From: Zea mays
Lineage: Eukaryota > Streptophyta > Magnoliopsida > Poales > Poaceae
Assembly: GCF_902167145.1 (NCBI RefSeq)
Contig: NC_050097.1
Coordinates: 226,443,034-226,507,033 of the forward strand
DNA length: 64,000 nt
Reading direction: 5' to 3'
In this document: positions 55,191-64,000 of the stretch, piece by piece
How positions within the stretch are numbered: the first letter of the stretch is position 1
Layout of the letters: each line of letters begins with the position of its first letter
Translations under genes and position numbers: made by a program
Notes under the pieces: model-generated
Databases searched by the model: none
What the model saw: the letters and a program-made list of their open reading frames with translations, nothing else
Told to the model about the DNA's origin: nothing

Positions 55191-56312
55191 CGTTATTAGG
55201 CGCTAATATATTTAATGTCAACTATTTAGATACCCGTGCATGAGTACAACTTCTATATATCATATATAGGTTTTGTTTTAATGAAATAGTTGTTCAAAAG
55301 GTTCCAAAACATTTACAAGACGGTCCGTGATCCGGTTCGGTTTAGCTCAACCCAGCATGGTCGAGTATCTTGTCTACTATGCTCGTGCCAACCTATCCTA
55401 ATCATCGTACTATGTATATATGGCCTTAGACGCGACACAGTGAGCTACACCTATGGACGATAATGAATCACGATTTAAATGTTTCTTAACGATTCGTTTG
55501 AGAGTCTTTAATTTTTAGTTTAAAAATAATTAAATTGAAAAAGAGTTTGATTCTAATATGATCCGATTCTTAAATTTTATAGTACAAAATTTAGACCTCA
55601 TTACCACCCTAGCTACATGTGGTACACACTAGTTTTATTTTTTAATACGATTGAATACTGAATATAGAACATAAAATATGAGTGTTATATTGGTTAGCTG
55701 GGTGTGAATGTGGAGCCAGCAATAAAGATTCAAACCCTCACTTGCGCACAATTTAAGCACTACTGGAGAACGAGGCCAAACAAAAAGGACAAGCAAGAAC
55801 TTGAAAATACGCATCTTAATAAAAGTGACAACTATAGATATATGATTAAAATAACAAAAGTAGGATTTCACAATGGAAGACGGTTAGAGTTTGATTACAT
55901 CATGATGTCTGAGACATAAAAGAGTAATAATTTGATTACATCATGATGCCTGAGGCTTACATTACAATTTACATAACCGAACATCATCACACAATGCTCA
56001 AATAATAACATAAAAGTCCCATGTGGACAACATGGGGAGTTTGGTGTTGTAAAGCAAGGCTAAGTACACACCAACATACTCAGCAATTGTCTCGTTTGGC
56101 TGTGGTGGACTAGCTTTATGTGGGGTTAAGATCAAGCAGTTTCTTTTAGTTGGTCAGGTAATTATTACTAGTAGAGAGCCAGGTTTTAGTATTAAACCCA
56201 AGTTATTACCCCAAAGTACTCCTTCCAAACTGAAAGAATACTAGAAACCATAATCATCAAAGCCATAATTATCTAATCCTTCTCATCATCAAAGCCATAG
56301 TTATCCTCATCA
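55191..56312. other. AT-rich flanking DNA, nothing recognised
   Basis: Non-coding by eye. The part after about 55900 could belong to the gypsy LTR at 56313-56974, whose left end I could not place. Confidence 0.4.
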
Positions 56313-56974
56313 TCAAATACTAGAAACCCACGCCCGAGGGCGCGCCACCGGGGCCGCACGCTGGGCCACGTGCGCCACGGTCGCGCCCGCTCGCCGAGGT
56401 GGGCTGCACGAGGAGGGGCTCACCGGGGAGGGGATCGGCGAGGGGAAGGGAGAGAGGGGAGGGAGGAGAGGGTAGCTCACCACGGGCTCGACGAACGATA
56501 GCAACCGTTCACCGAGATCCAACCTAGGGCAGAGAGAGAGGTGGAAGAGAGGGAGAGGGAGGTTACTGCGTGGGAAAGAGAGAATGAGGGGGAGGGGGCA
56601 CGCATAGGCAAGGGGGGCACCTGGGCGCGCGCCAGGGTTAGGTTGGCCGCGTCCCGGGTCGAGCTGGGCCACTGGCCGGGTCGACTAACCTCTACTCGAT
56701 CTCGCCTGCTCCTAATCGAGATTAATCCGCGAATCGAAAACCAAAACTAGATGAACGCACGCTTAGGCACAACAACAGACAAAATAAATATGCTCTGCAT
56801 GATGCAACAACAATATCAACTTAGGTTTTGGTTACACATGATATGGATACTAGTCTCTATATTGTTTTGAAAATAGGAAGAATGAGCGAAACAAGAAGAG
56901 AAAAAAGAGAGTAACGCCTGCATTTGGTGAATATTGGAGACGAAAATTTATACCCCCAAATTTAGGGCGTTACA
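56313..56974 (-). repeat. Chromovirus (Tekay/Del-type) gypsy LTR, left limit uncertain
   Basis: On the minus strand the LTR begins TGTAACGCCCTAAATTTGGG at 56974, preceded by the purine tract AAGGGGGATAGG. Both are typical for this gypsy group. It includes a C/T-rich leader region around 56390-56560. Confidence 0.6.
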
Positions 56975-57010
56975 CACCTATCCCCCTTAAAGGAATCTTG
57001 CCCTTGAGAT

Positions 57011-57205
57011 TCAAGGTTGTCCAGCAAAGAGCTCAGGATAATTGACCATCATATCATCTTCACGCTCCCAAGTTGCTTCCTCCTCAGAGTGGTGACCCCA
57101 TCTGACTTTGCACATCCTGATAGTGTTCCTCCGGGCGACCCTGTCTGCAGTCTCCAGAATCTGCATTGGCTTCTCTGTGTAGGTCAAGTCCTCTTGGACT
57201 TCCAC
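57011..57205 (-). pseudogene. C-terminal end of a chromovirus gypsy Pol
   Basis: The 64-codon frame (LTYTEKPMQILETADR, IRMCKVRWGHHSEEEATW, YPELFAGQP and stop) is the conserved tail of Tekay/Del-like polyproteins, just ahead of their 3' LTR as here. Upstream sequence has no Pol homology, so the element is truncated at about 57205. Confidence 0.8.
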
Positions 57206-57244
57206 CTTAATAACTGCTCATAAAATTTGACCAACTTATTAAAA

Positions 57245-57656
57245 GCAATGATCTATCTAAACCATTATTTGTTGTTCAGCCTTACACTATACATGAGCCC
57301 CACCGTAAGTGAGCTCATGCACATTATTCCCCACACTTGCTGAGCGATGAACATCTGTGAGCTCATTCTTACAATAAAAATTTCCCCCCGCAAGTGAAGA
57401 GCAGGTGCCACCCGAGGAGGAATATTACGACGAGTTCGACGAAGTCTAGGTGTCGTCTCCTAGTCAACTTGATGGCGCCAAGGGATAATAATGATATTGG
57501 TTCGTTCTATTTACTATCAGTTATTTTGTAAGACATTTCGTTATCTAATAAAGATTGTGACATTCGTCTCTATACACTGAGTCATTATATGTGTTGATCT
57601 TATTTGGTGCACACATGAGACGCACCCGGATTTGCCCCTTAAATCCGGGTGTGACA
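57245..57656 (+). repeat. Gypsy LTR 3' fragment in plus orientation
   Basis: It contains GAGTTCGACGAAGTCTAGG and ends ACCCGGATTTG to AAATCCGGGTGTGACA, a palindromic terminus common in maize chromovirus LTRs. It is opposite in orientation to the Pol remnant at 57011-57205, so two insertions or an inversion are involved. Confidence 0.6.
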
Positions 57657-58035
57657 AAAAGACAACGACCAAAACAGGGAACTTAAGAAACCCAATGAAT
57701 TCAAGCTCGCTTGTTCAGACAAAATGCACAAGACACTAACATGGTAACAAACAGAGAGATCATCTGACTTTACCCACATCCACATGCCACAAAAGTTAAG
57801 TTTCAACCATAAGAAATAAAACTTGCTTGAATTTCTCGCATAATTGTAGAAGCATAAAACAAACAGCAATAGCATGAAAAGCCTAAGCGGACTCATTTGG
57901 GCAAACCTAGAGGGACACTGATGATGCGATGAAACCAAACACATATTCTCCAACACAAGGATGCCTTATGATGGCCATTTCTTGAATGCATGCTTGCCCT
58001 GATCTGTAAAACGCAACCAAAGTTTATTCAGCACC
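57657..58035. other. Flanking DNA, nothing recognised
   Basis: No gene or repeat that I can support; it ends with GCACC, the presumed target site of the next element. Confidence 0.5.
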
Positions 58036-58522
58036 TGTCGGGGACCATAATTAGGGGTACCCTCAAGACGCCTAATTCTCAGCTGGTAACCCCCATCAGC
58101 ATAAAGCTGCAAAGGCCTGATGGGTACGATTAAGTCAGGGATCAGTCCACACGAGTGACTCGATCACGCTTCACCCGAGCCTAGCCTCGGCCAAGGGCAG
58201 CCGACCTCGAGAGACTTCCGTCTCGCCCGAGGCCCCCCTTTTTATGGCGGACACATCACCGGCTCGCCCGAGGCCCTGGCTTCGCTCAGAAGCAACCTTG
58301 ACTAAATCGCCACACCGACTGACCAAATTGCAGGGGCATTTAACGCAAAGGTGGCCTGACACCTTTATCCTGACACGCGCCCCGGGCAGAGCCGAAGTGA
58401 CCGCCGTCACTCCACCGCTCCACTGGCCAGTCTGACAGAAGGACAGCACCGCCTGCGCCACTCCGACTGCAGTGCCACTCGACAGAGTGAGTTTGACAGG
58501 CAGTCAGGCCTTGCCAAAGGCG

Positions 58523-58863
58523 CCACGGCGAACTCCGCCCCGCCCGACCCCAGGGCTCGGACTCGGGCTAAGACCCGGAAGACGGCGAACTCCACTCCGC
58601 CCGACCCCAGGGCTCGGACTCGGGCTAAGACCCGGAAGACGGCGAACTCCGCTCCGCCCGACCCCAGGGCTCGGACTCGGGCTAAGACCCGGAAGACGGC
58701 GAACTCCGCTCCGCCCGACCCCAGGGCTCGGACTCGGGCTAAGACCCGGAAGACGGCGAACTCCGCTCCGCCCGACCCCAGGGCTCGGACTCGGGCTAAG
58801 ACCCGGAAGACGGCGAACTCCGCTCCGCCCGACCCTAGGGCTCGGACTCACACCCGGAAGACG
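58523..58863 (+). repeat. 57-bp tandem repeat in the gypsy LTR
   Basis: About six units containing GGCGAACTCCGCTCCGCCCG and GGGCTCGGACTCGGGCTAAG. The units are nearly identical except for the first and last. The period of 57 is a multiple of three, so long artificial open frames arise on both strands. Confidence 0.92.
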
Positions 58864-59400
58864 ACGAAACTCCGCTTCGCTCGACCCCAGGGCTCGGACT
58901 CCGCCCTGGCCTCAGCCGAACGACTTCCGCCTCGCCCGACCCCTTGGCTCGGGCTCGGCCACGGCAACGGAAGGCAGACTCGACCTCGGCTTCGGAGGAA
59001 CCCCCACGTCGCCCTACCTAGGGCACAGACCGCCACGTCAACGGGAAGCGCCATCATCATCCTACCCCGAATCGACTCGGGTCACGGAGAACAAGACCGG
59101 CGTCCCGTCCGGCCAGCTCTGCCGGAGGGGCAATGATGGCGCTCCACAAGCTCTATGACGACGGCGGCCCCCAGCTCTCATACGGAAGCAGGACGACGTC
59201 AGCAGGGACTCGACCGCTCCAACAGCTGTCCCTCCGCCAGGCTCCGCCGCACCTCCGACAGCCACGACATCACGCCAGCAGGGTGCCCAGATCTCTCCGG
59301 CTGCCACATTGGCATGTACCTAGGGCGCTAGCTCTCCCTCCGCTAGACACGTAGCACTCTGCTACACCCCCCATTGTACACCTAGATCCTCTCCTTACGA

Positions 59401-59410
59401 CTATAAAAGG
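59401..59410 (+). promoter_or_regulatory. TATA box of the gypsy LTR
   Basis: CTATAAAAGGGAGG in GC-rich surroundings, about 310 bases before the LTR end, consistent with the start of R. Confidence 0.65.
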
Positions 59411-59714
59411 GAGGACCAGGGCCTTCTTAGAGAAGGTTGGCCGCGCGGGACCGAGGACGGGACAGGCGCTCTCTTGGGGCCGCTCGCTTCCCTCACCCGC
59501 GTGGACGCTTGTAATCCCCCTACTGCAAGCGCACCCGACCTGGGCGCGGGACGAACACGAAGGCCGCGGGACTTCCACCTCTCTCACACTCGACTCCGGC
59601 CACCTCGCCTCTCCCCCCTTCGCGCTCGCCCACGCGCTCGACCCATCTGGGCTGGGGCACGCAGCACACTCACTCGTCGGCTTAGGGACCCCCCTGTCTC
59701 GAAACGCCGACAGT

Positions 59715-59732
59715 TGGCGCGCCAGGTAGGGG
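59715..59732 (+). other. Primer-binding region of the gypsy element
   Basis: TGGCGCGCCAGGTAGGGG follows the LTR after two bases. TGG at the start is expected for a tRNA 3' end; I do not assign the tRNA. Confidence 0.6.
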
Positions 59733-59772
59733 CCTGCTGCGTGCTGACGAACAGCTCCCCGTCAAGCTCCAG

Positions 59773-61116
59773 ATGGGCAGTCTCCAGCAACCTCTCCGGC
59801 CCGGGACGGTGCTTCGTTTCGGGACTCTTGAATTCATGTCCTTCGACGGCAGCTACGACATGATACTTCTTCCACCGCCGCGCGACTACGATGATGGCGG
59901 CCGACAACCCGCCCGCCGGCGGCGGAATCGACGACGTCTTCCCCGCGTGGTGGAAGGGCAGCATTCGGGCTCGCTCCGTTCTCTCCCCCGCCAACGGAGG
60001 AGGAGGCGGGGCTGTCAAGGCCAGGTGGGAGGCCGCGCTTCGTCGGCCGTCGAGCGACTCGACGCCCCTGACGCCCCGACGGAAGGCATGCCGGACGTCG
60101 ACCTCGCGTTCAAGACGGAGGCAAGCGCCGTCCCCCCGCGGCACGCTGACCCCGAGCAAGAAGACGACGCCGGCGCGCTCGCGGAAAGCCTGCAGGACGT
60201 CGCCCTCGAACCAGAGATGACGGTGCAACCAGTCCCCGATGTGACTACGTCGCTCCTCGTCGACCAAAAGGTACCGACTAACTCCCATCTTGCGTCATTT
60301 CGACTCGGCCTCAACCCGCCAAACGACCACGTTTTGGCGGGCGCTCTCATTGAGGCGAGTGCAACCCCACTGAGGTTCCGTATGCGGTCGCCTTGGGACC
60401 GACTGACGGACGTCTCGACCTACGGGCCCTCTGGGTCCGAGGAAGATGACGATCCCAGCATCGGTTGGGATTTCTCCGGACTTGGCAACCCCAGTGCCGT
60501 GCGGGACTTCATGACCGCATGTGACTACTGCCTATCCGACTGTTCCGATGGAAGCCGCAGCCTTGGCGACGAGAGCTGCGGCCCAAGCCCCGAATGTTTC
60601 CACATCGAGCTAGGGGATCCTTCCGAAGGCAACCATCTTGGCATGCCGGAGGACGGTGATCTCCCTAGGCCAGTGCCTCGCGCCGACATCCCACGGGAGC
60701 TAGCTGTGGTCCCCGCTCCGGCGGGGGGTTACGACCCACAACTCGAGCAAGTCCGCGAGGCGCAGTCCAGGCTCAACGAGGGAACAGGAGCGCTCGAGCC
60801 GATCCGTCGGGACGTCGGACAGGCATGGGTGGGCCAACCCCTGGCCGGAGAAATACGTCATCTGCCCCAAGGTCTCCAGCAAAGCGTCGCCAACGATGTC
60901 AGGATCAGGCCGCCGCCCGCATCCAGTGGGGTTGGTCAGAACCTGGCAACCGCAGCAATGCTCATCCGCGCGATGCCGGAGCCGTCAACCACCGAGGGTC
61001 GGCGAATCCAGGGAGAACTCAAGAATCTCCTGGAAGGCGCTGCGGCCCGGCGGGCCGAGAGCACTGCCTCCCGAAGGCAAGGATATCCCTCGGAACCTCA
61101 TGCCGCGACTTCCTGA
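59773..61116 (+). CDS. Gypsy Gag N-terminal region (447 codons), ended by an in-frame TGA
   Basis: The frame starts MGSLQQPLRPGTVLRF. It is arginine-rich at first, then acidic, and shows no zinc knuckle. It ends TGA at 61114-61116, and the next frame continues in the same phase one codon later. The two were probably one Gag reading frame interrupted by a CGA-to-TGA change, or the element naturally uses two frames. The long variable N-terminal part precedes the conserved capsid domain. Confidence 0.65.
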   Translation: MGSLQQPLRPGTVLRFGTLEFMSFDGSYDMILLPPPRDYDDGGRQPARRRRNRRRLPRVVEGQHSGSLRSLPRQRRRRRGCQGQVGGRASSAVERLDAPDAPTEGMPDVDLAFKTEASAVPPRHADPEQEDDAGALAESLQDVALEPEMTVQPVPDVTTSLLVDQKVPTNSHLASFRLGLNPPNDHVLAGALIEASATPLRFRMRSPWDRLTDVSTYGPSGSEEDDDPSIGWDFSGLGNPSAVRDFMTACDYCLSDCSDGSRSLGDESCGPSPECFHIELGDPSEGNHLGMPEDGDLPRPVPRADIPRELAVVPAPAGGYDPQLEQVREAQSRLNEGTGALEPIRRDVGQAWVGQPLAGEIRHLPQGLQQSVANDVRIRPPPASSGVGQNLATAAMLIRAMPEPSTTEGRRIQGELKNLLEGAAARRAESTASRRQGYPSEPHAATS

Positions 61117-61119
61117 TTC

Positions 61120-63021
61120 ATGCGGGAAGCCTCGGTCTACACCGGGCGCACGCGCAACACCGCGCCTGCGGCCCCGGGCCACCTCGGCAACGAGCACCAT
61201 CGACGCGACCGTCGGGCTCACCTCGACGAAAGGGTGCGCCGAGGCTACCACCCCAGGCGTGGGGGGCGCTACGACAGCGGGGAGGATCGGAGTCCCTCGC
61301 CCGAACCACCCGGTCCGCAGGCCTTCAGTCGGGCCATCCGACGGGCGCCATTCCCGACCCGGTTCCGACCCCCGACTACTATCACGAAGTACTCGGGGGA
61401 AACGAGACCGGAACTGTGGCTCGCGGACTACCGCCTTGCCTGCCAACTGGGTGGAACGGACGACGACAACCTCATCATCCGTAACCTCCCCCTGTTCCTC
61501 TCCGACACTGCTCGCGCCTGGTTGGAGCGCCTGCCTCCGGGGCAGATCTCCAACTGGGACGACTTGGTCCAAGCCTTCGCTGGCAATTTCCAGGGCACAT
61601 ACGTGCGCCCCGGGAATTCCTGGGACCTTCGAAGCTGCCGGCAACAGCCGGGGGAGTCGCTCCGGGACTACATCCGGCGATTCTCGAGGCAGCGCACCGA
61701 GCTGCCCAACATCACCGACTCGGATGTCATCGGCGCGTTCCTCGTCGGCACCACTTGCCGCGACCTGGTGAGCAAGCTGGGTCGCAAAACCCCCACCAGG
61801 GCGAGCGAGCTGATGGACATCGCCACCAAGTTCGCCTCTGGCCAGGAGGCGGTCGAGGCTATCTTCCGAAAAGACAAGCAGCCCCAGGGCCGCCAATCGG
61901 AAGAAGCTCCCGAGGCGTCTGCTCCGTGCGGCGCCAAGAAGAAAGGCAAGAAGAAGTCGCAATCGAAACGCGACGCCGCTGACGCGGACCTTGTCGCCGC
62001 CGCCGAGTATAAGAACCCTCGGAAGCCTCCCGGAGGTGCAAACCTCTTCGACAAGATGCTCAAGGAGCCGTGCCCCTACCATCAGGGGCCCGTCAAGCAC
62101 ACCCTCGAGGAGTGCGTTATGCTTCGGCGTCACTTCCACAGGGCCGGGCCACCCGCCGAGGGTGGCAGGGCCCGCGACGACGACAAGAACGAAGATCACC
62201 CAGCAGGAGAGTTCCCCGAGGTCCGCGACTGCTTCATGATCTATGGAGGGCATGCGGCGAATACCTCGGCTCGGCACCGCAAGCAAGAGCGCCGGGAGGT
62301 CTGCTCGGTGAAGGTGGCGGCGCCAGTCTACCTAGACTGGTCCGACAAGCCCATCACTTTCGACCAGGCCGACCACCCCGACCATGTGCCGAGCCCGGGG
62401 AAATACCCGCTCGTCGTCGACCCCGTTGTCGGCGATGTCAGGCTCACCAAGGTCCTGATGGATGGGGGCAGCTGCCTCAACATCATCTACGCCGAGACCC
62501 TCAAGCTCCTGCGCGTCGGTCTGTCCTCCGTCCGAGCAGGCGCTGCGCCCTTCCACGGGATCATCCCTGGGAAGCGCGTCCAGCCCCTCGGGCGACTCGA
62601 CCTCCCCGTCTGCTTTGGGACACCCTCCAACTTCCGAAGGGAGACCCTGACGTTCGAAGTGGTCGGGTTCCGAGGAACCTACCACGCCGTGCTAGGGAGG
62701 CCATGCTACGCGAAGTTCATGGCCGTCCCCAACTACACCTACTTGAAGCTCAAGATGCCGGGCCCCAACGGGGTCATCACCGTCGGCCCCACGTACAAAC
62801 ACGCGTTCGAATGCGACGTGGAGTGCGTGGAGTACGCTGAGGCCCTCGCCGAGTCCGAGGCCCTCATCGCCGACCTGGAGAACCTCTCCAAGGAGGTGCC
62901 AGACGTGAAGCGCCATGCCGGCAACTTCGAGCCAGCGGAGACGGTCAAGGCCGTCCCCCTTGACCCCAGTGGCGACACCACCAAGCAGGTCCGGATCGGT
63001 TCCGGGCTCGACCCCAAATAG
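61120..63021 (+). CDS. Gypsy capsid-protease polyprotein (633 codons), ended by TAG
   Basis: The retrotransposon Gag domain spans about residues 75-210 (TKYSGETRPELWLADYRLAC, WLERLPPGQISNWDDLVQAF, GESLRDYIRRFSRQR). A lysine-rich linker follows, then a cysteine/histidine segment (CPYHQGPVKHTLEEC). The aspartic protease has its active site as LMDGGSCLNII (DGGS in place of D-S/T-G), near residue 447. The frame stops at TAG 63019-63021 within LDPK-stop-EAVLVDFL, where related elements have Gln (CAG). The protein cannot continue into RT. Confidence 0.8.
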   Translation: MREASVYTGRTRNTAPAAPGHLGNEHHRRDRRAHLDERVRRGYHPRRGGRYDSGEDRSPSPEPPGPQAFSRAIRRAPFPTRFRPPTTITKYSGETRPELWLADYRLACQLGGTDDDNLIIRNLPLFLSDTARAWLERLPPGQISNWDDLVQAFAGNFQGTYVRPGNSWDLRSCRQQPGESLRDYIRRFSRQRTELPNITDSDVIGAFLVGTTCRDLVSKLGRKTPTRASELMDIATKFASGQEAVEAIFRKDKQPQGRQSEEAPEASAPCGAKKKGKKKSQSKRDAADADLVAAAEYKNPRKPPGGANLFDKMLKEPCPYHQGPVKHTLEECVMLRRHFHRAGPPAEGGRARDDDKNEDHPAGEFPEVRDCFMIYGGHAANTSARHRKQERREVCSVKVAAPVYLDWSDKPITFDQADHPDHVPSPGKYPLVVDPVVGDVRLTKVLMDGGSCLNIIYAETLKLLRVGLSSVRAGAAPFHGIIPGKRVQPLGRLDLPVCFGTPSNFRRETLTFEVVGFRGTYHAVLGRPCYAKFMAVPNYTYLKLKMPGPNGVITVGPTYKHAFECDVECVEYAEALAESEALIADLENLSKEVPDVKRHAGNFEPAETVKAVPLDPSGDTTKQVRIGSGLDPK

Positions 63022-63180
63022 GAAGCAGTGCTCGTCGACTTTCTCCGCGCAAACGCCGACGTCTTTGCGCGGAGTCCCTCGGACATGCCCGGCATACCGA
63101 GGGATGTCGCCAAACACTCGCTGGATATTCGAGCCGGGGCCCGATCCGTCAGGCAGCCCCTGCGCCTCGATCATCAAGGA
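63022..63180 (+). pseudogene. Truncated start of the gypsy reverse transcriptase region
   Basis: After the TAG, the same frame continues EAVLVDFLRANADVF, SDMPGIPRDVAKHSLDIR, QPLRL, the usual lead-in to RT in Tat-type elements. Homology stops abruptly at about 63166-63180, where 3' non-coding sequence begins. RT, RNase H and integrase are deleted. Confidence 0.75.
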
Positions 63181-63575
63181 AGGGTCGGCCTCGCCTTGGC
63201 GGAGCCCGACCCTCCCTCGGGGGCTAAAAAGGGGGAACCCCTCTGCGTCAAGATCTTTTTAAATCAAAAAAGGGGCCTCTTGCGTTCTCCCGGCTATGTC
63301 AGAAGCCGGGTCTCGAGGAAGCGAACGCGGGTACATGAAAATGGCAAGGCCGATTGAGCCGAGGAACTCCCGTACCTCCGGGTTAGGGATACCTCACTCA
63401 TCACCTGCCACGAAGAATGGCCCAACTCGAGAAGCCACCCTATTATTGACGAGCTAGGACAAACATCCAGATGGAAAGAAAGGAGAGTACGACTCCATGC
63501 AAGAAAGACAAAAGTGTTCAGGCCTCAGCGGCCGTGGTGAGACGCACATTCAACAAGAAACTGTTCAAACGAGAA
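63181..63575 (+). other. 3' non-coding region of the gypsy element
   Basis: GC-rich sequence with purine tracts (AAAAAGGGGGAACCCC near 63227). No sense-strand gene is visible. Confidence 0.6.
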
Positions 63576-63977
63576 TCAGGCGCCGCCTTGGGAAGGAACC
63601 GCGCCTTCAGCTCCACCCCCGCCATCGGTGGGGTCCATCTCGGCCTCCGGTGACGTCGCGGGAGGAAGCACCTCCGCCTCAAAGGTGGTCGCCAGCACCG
63701 CGCTCGGACCCGCGGCGACCGCGTCAAGCCGCTGCACCTCCGCCAGAGCAGCATCGTCTTCGTCAGGAAGGCAGTACCCCTCACTAACCCGCTCCAGGTC
63801 CACAACGTAGTGAGAAGCGAGCACGGCGAAGGCCCGCCTGACGCTGTGGTGTAACGCTTCGCGAACTCTGCCGCGGGCGTGACCACCTAAGGCTCGAAGG
63901 CGGCTCTGAGGGGAGCTTCCTGAAGGGACGTCGCCGGAGCCGAGGACACGATAAAAGTCCGAGACGGCCCCGGACAT
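63576..63977 (-). CDS. Antisense reading frame in the 3' region of the gypsy element
   Basis: The 133-codon minus-strand frame starts MSGAVSDFYRVLGSGD and continues SSPQSRLRALGGHARGRV, SHYVVDLERVSEGYCLPDED. It stays open upstream of that ATG to the window edge (READLAA), so the true frame is longer. The composition is protein-like and the position, between the pol remnant and 3' LTR on the opposite strand, matches antisense frames described in some Tat-lineage elements. Function unknown. Confidence 0.55.
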   Translation of the reverse strand: MSGAVSDFYRVLGSGDVPSGSSPQSRLRALGGHARGRVREALHHSVRRAFAVLASHYVVDLERVSEGYCLPDEDDAALAEVQRLDAVAAGPSAVLATTFEAEVLPPATSPEAEMDPTDGGGGAEGAVPSQGGA

Positions 63978-64000
63978 GGCCGCGAGGTCCGCCTCCCTCT

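Larger units (their letters stand above)
58036..59712 (+). repeat. Gypsy 5' LTR (1677 bp)
   Basis: It begins TGTCGGGGACC and ends CGCCGACA, followed by the primer-binding region. It is GC-rich with many CTCGCCCGAG words, a 57-bp tandem array and a TATA box. Confidence 0.85.
58036..64000 (+). mobile_element. Huck/Tat-type Ty3/gypsy retrotransposon, internally deleted, cut by window end
   Basis: A complete 5' LTR (58036-59712), primer-binding region, gag-protease frames and a 3' non-coding region are present. Almost all reverse transcriptase and integrase is missing. The LTR start TGTCGGGGACCATAATTAGG is, from memory, that of maize Huck or a close relative. The 3' LTR lies beyond the window, so size and target duplication cannot be checked. 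Non-autonomous. Confidence 0.85.

Noticed and set aside
58472..59158. 228-codon frame with a repeated 19-residue unit (RRTPLRPTPGLGLGLRPGR)
   Set aside because: It is the translation of the 57-bp LTR tandem array; the period divisible by three keeps it open on both strands.
59584..60288. 234-codon minus-strand frame opposite gypsy gag
   Set aside because: A GC-rich shadow of the gag frame, crossing the LTR boundary.
61120..62286. 433-codon minus-strand frame (60985-62286) opposite the capsid region
   Set aside because: A mirror of the conserved Gag codons in high-GC DNA; no domain of its own.

Overview
The window is repeat-dense plant DNA. It is almost certainly from a large grass genome, most likely maize (Zea mays) or a close relative. 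The evidence is Sirevirus LTR retrotransposons of the Opie/Ji type, a 1.7-kb gypsy LTR that looks like maize Huck, chromovirus (Tekay/Del-type) relics, Tourist-type MITEs and several CACTA (En/Spm) transposons whose ends carry the grass-type motif CTTTGCCGAGTG. I found no convincing intact host gene. Every substantial reading frame I can identify belongs to a mobile element or to a captured fragment; family names are from recall and unchecked.

Layout. (1) 1-14578: a Ty1/copia element with an intact 1295-codon gag-pol, entering from the left with a truncated 5' LTR. A pol-less, gag-only Sirevirus (4781-13630, minus strand, apparently identical 1632-bp LTRs, target duplication ACAGT) is nested in its 3' untranslated region. 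(2) 14579-20397: a tandem duplication with two Tourist-like MITEs, an old gypsy LTR remnant, a truncated CACTA end, a 128-bp MITE, and a 1302-bp MULE-like element (10-bp target duplication) whose long inverted arms each hold a tRNA-Lys(CUU)-like sequence. (3) 20398-35523: a CACTA element (duplication CGT) with a seven-exon Transposase_24-type gene and a long inverted repeat of 461-bp arms. A young Opie-type Sirevirus (25007-34543, duplication CAAAC) has split one arm.

(4) 35527-43270: degenerate telomere-like repeats, a decayed CACTA accessory gene with a Ulp1-like (C48) end, and a small coding-free CACTA derivative (40461-42006, duplication CCT). (5) 43271-54436: an 11.2-kb CACTA element (duplication TAT) with two divergent genes, a TNP2 transposase and an accessory protein with a Ulp1-like domain. 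Each carries one apparent frameshift. Between them are a near-perfect hairpin made of the element's own subterminal motif and an inverted duplication of a B3-type DNA-binding-domain fragment. (6) 54437-58035: a MITE and relics of gypsy chromoviruses. (7) 58036-64000: a Huck/Tat-type gypsy element running off the right edge, with a complete 5' LTR, gag-protease split by stop codons, reverse transcriptase deleted, and an antisense reading frame.

The functional themes are element nesting, transposition by CACTA and MULE elements, and several long inverted repeats (461, 312, about 440 and 85-bp arms) that could fold into double-stranded RNA if transcribed. Boundaries were set by hand from matching ends and target-site duplications; identities were judged by eye, not by computed alignment.
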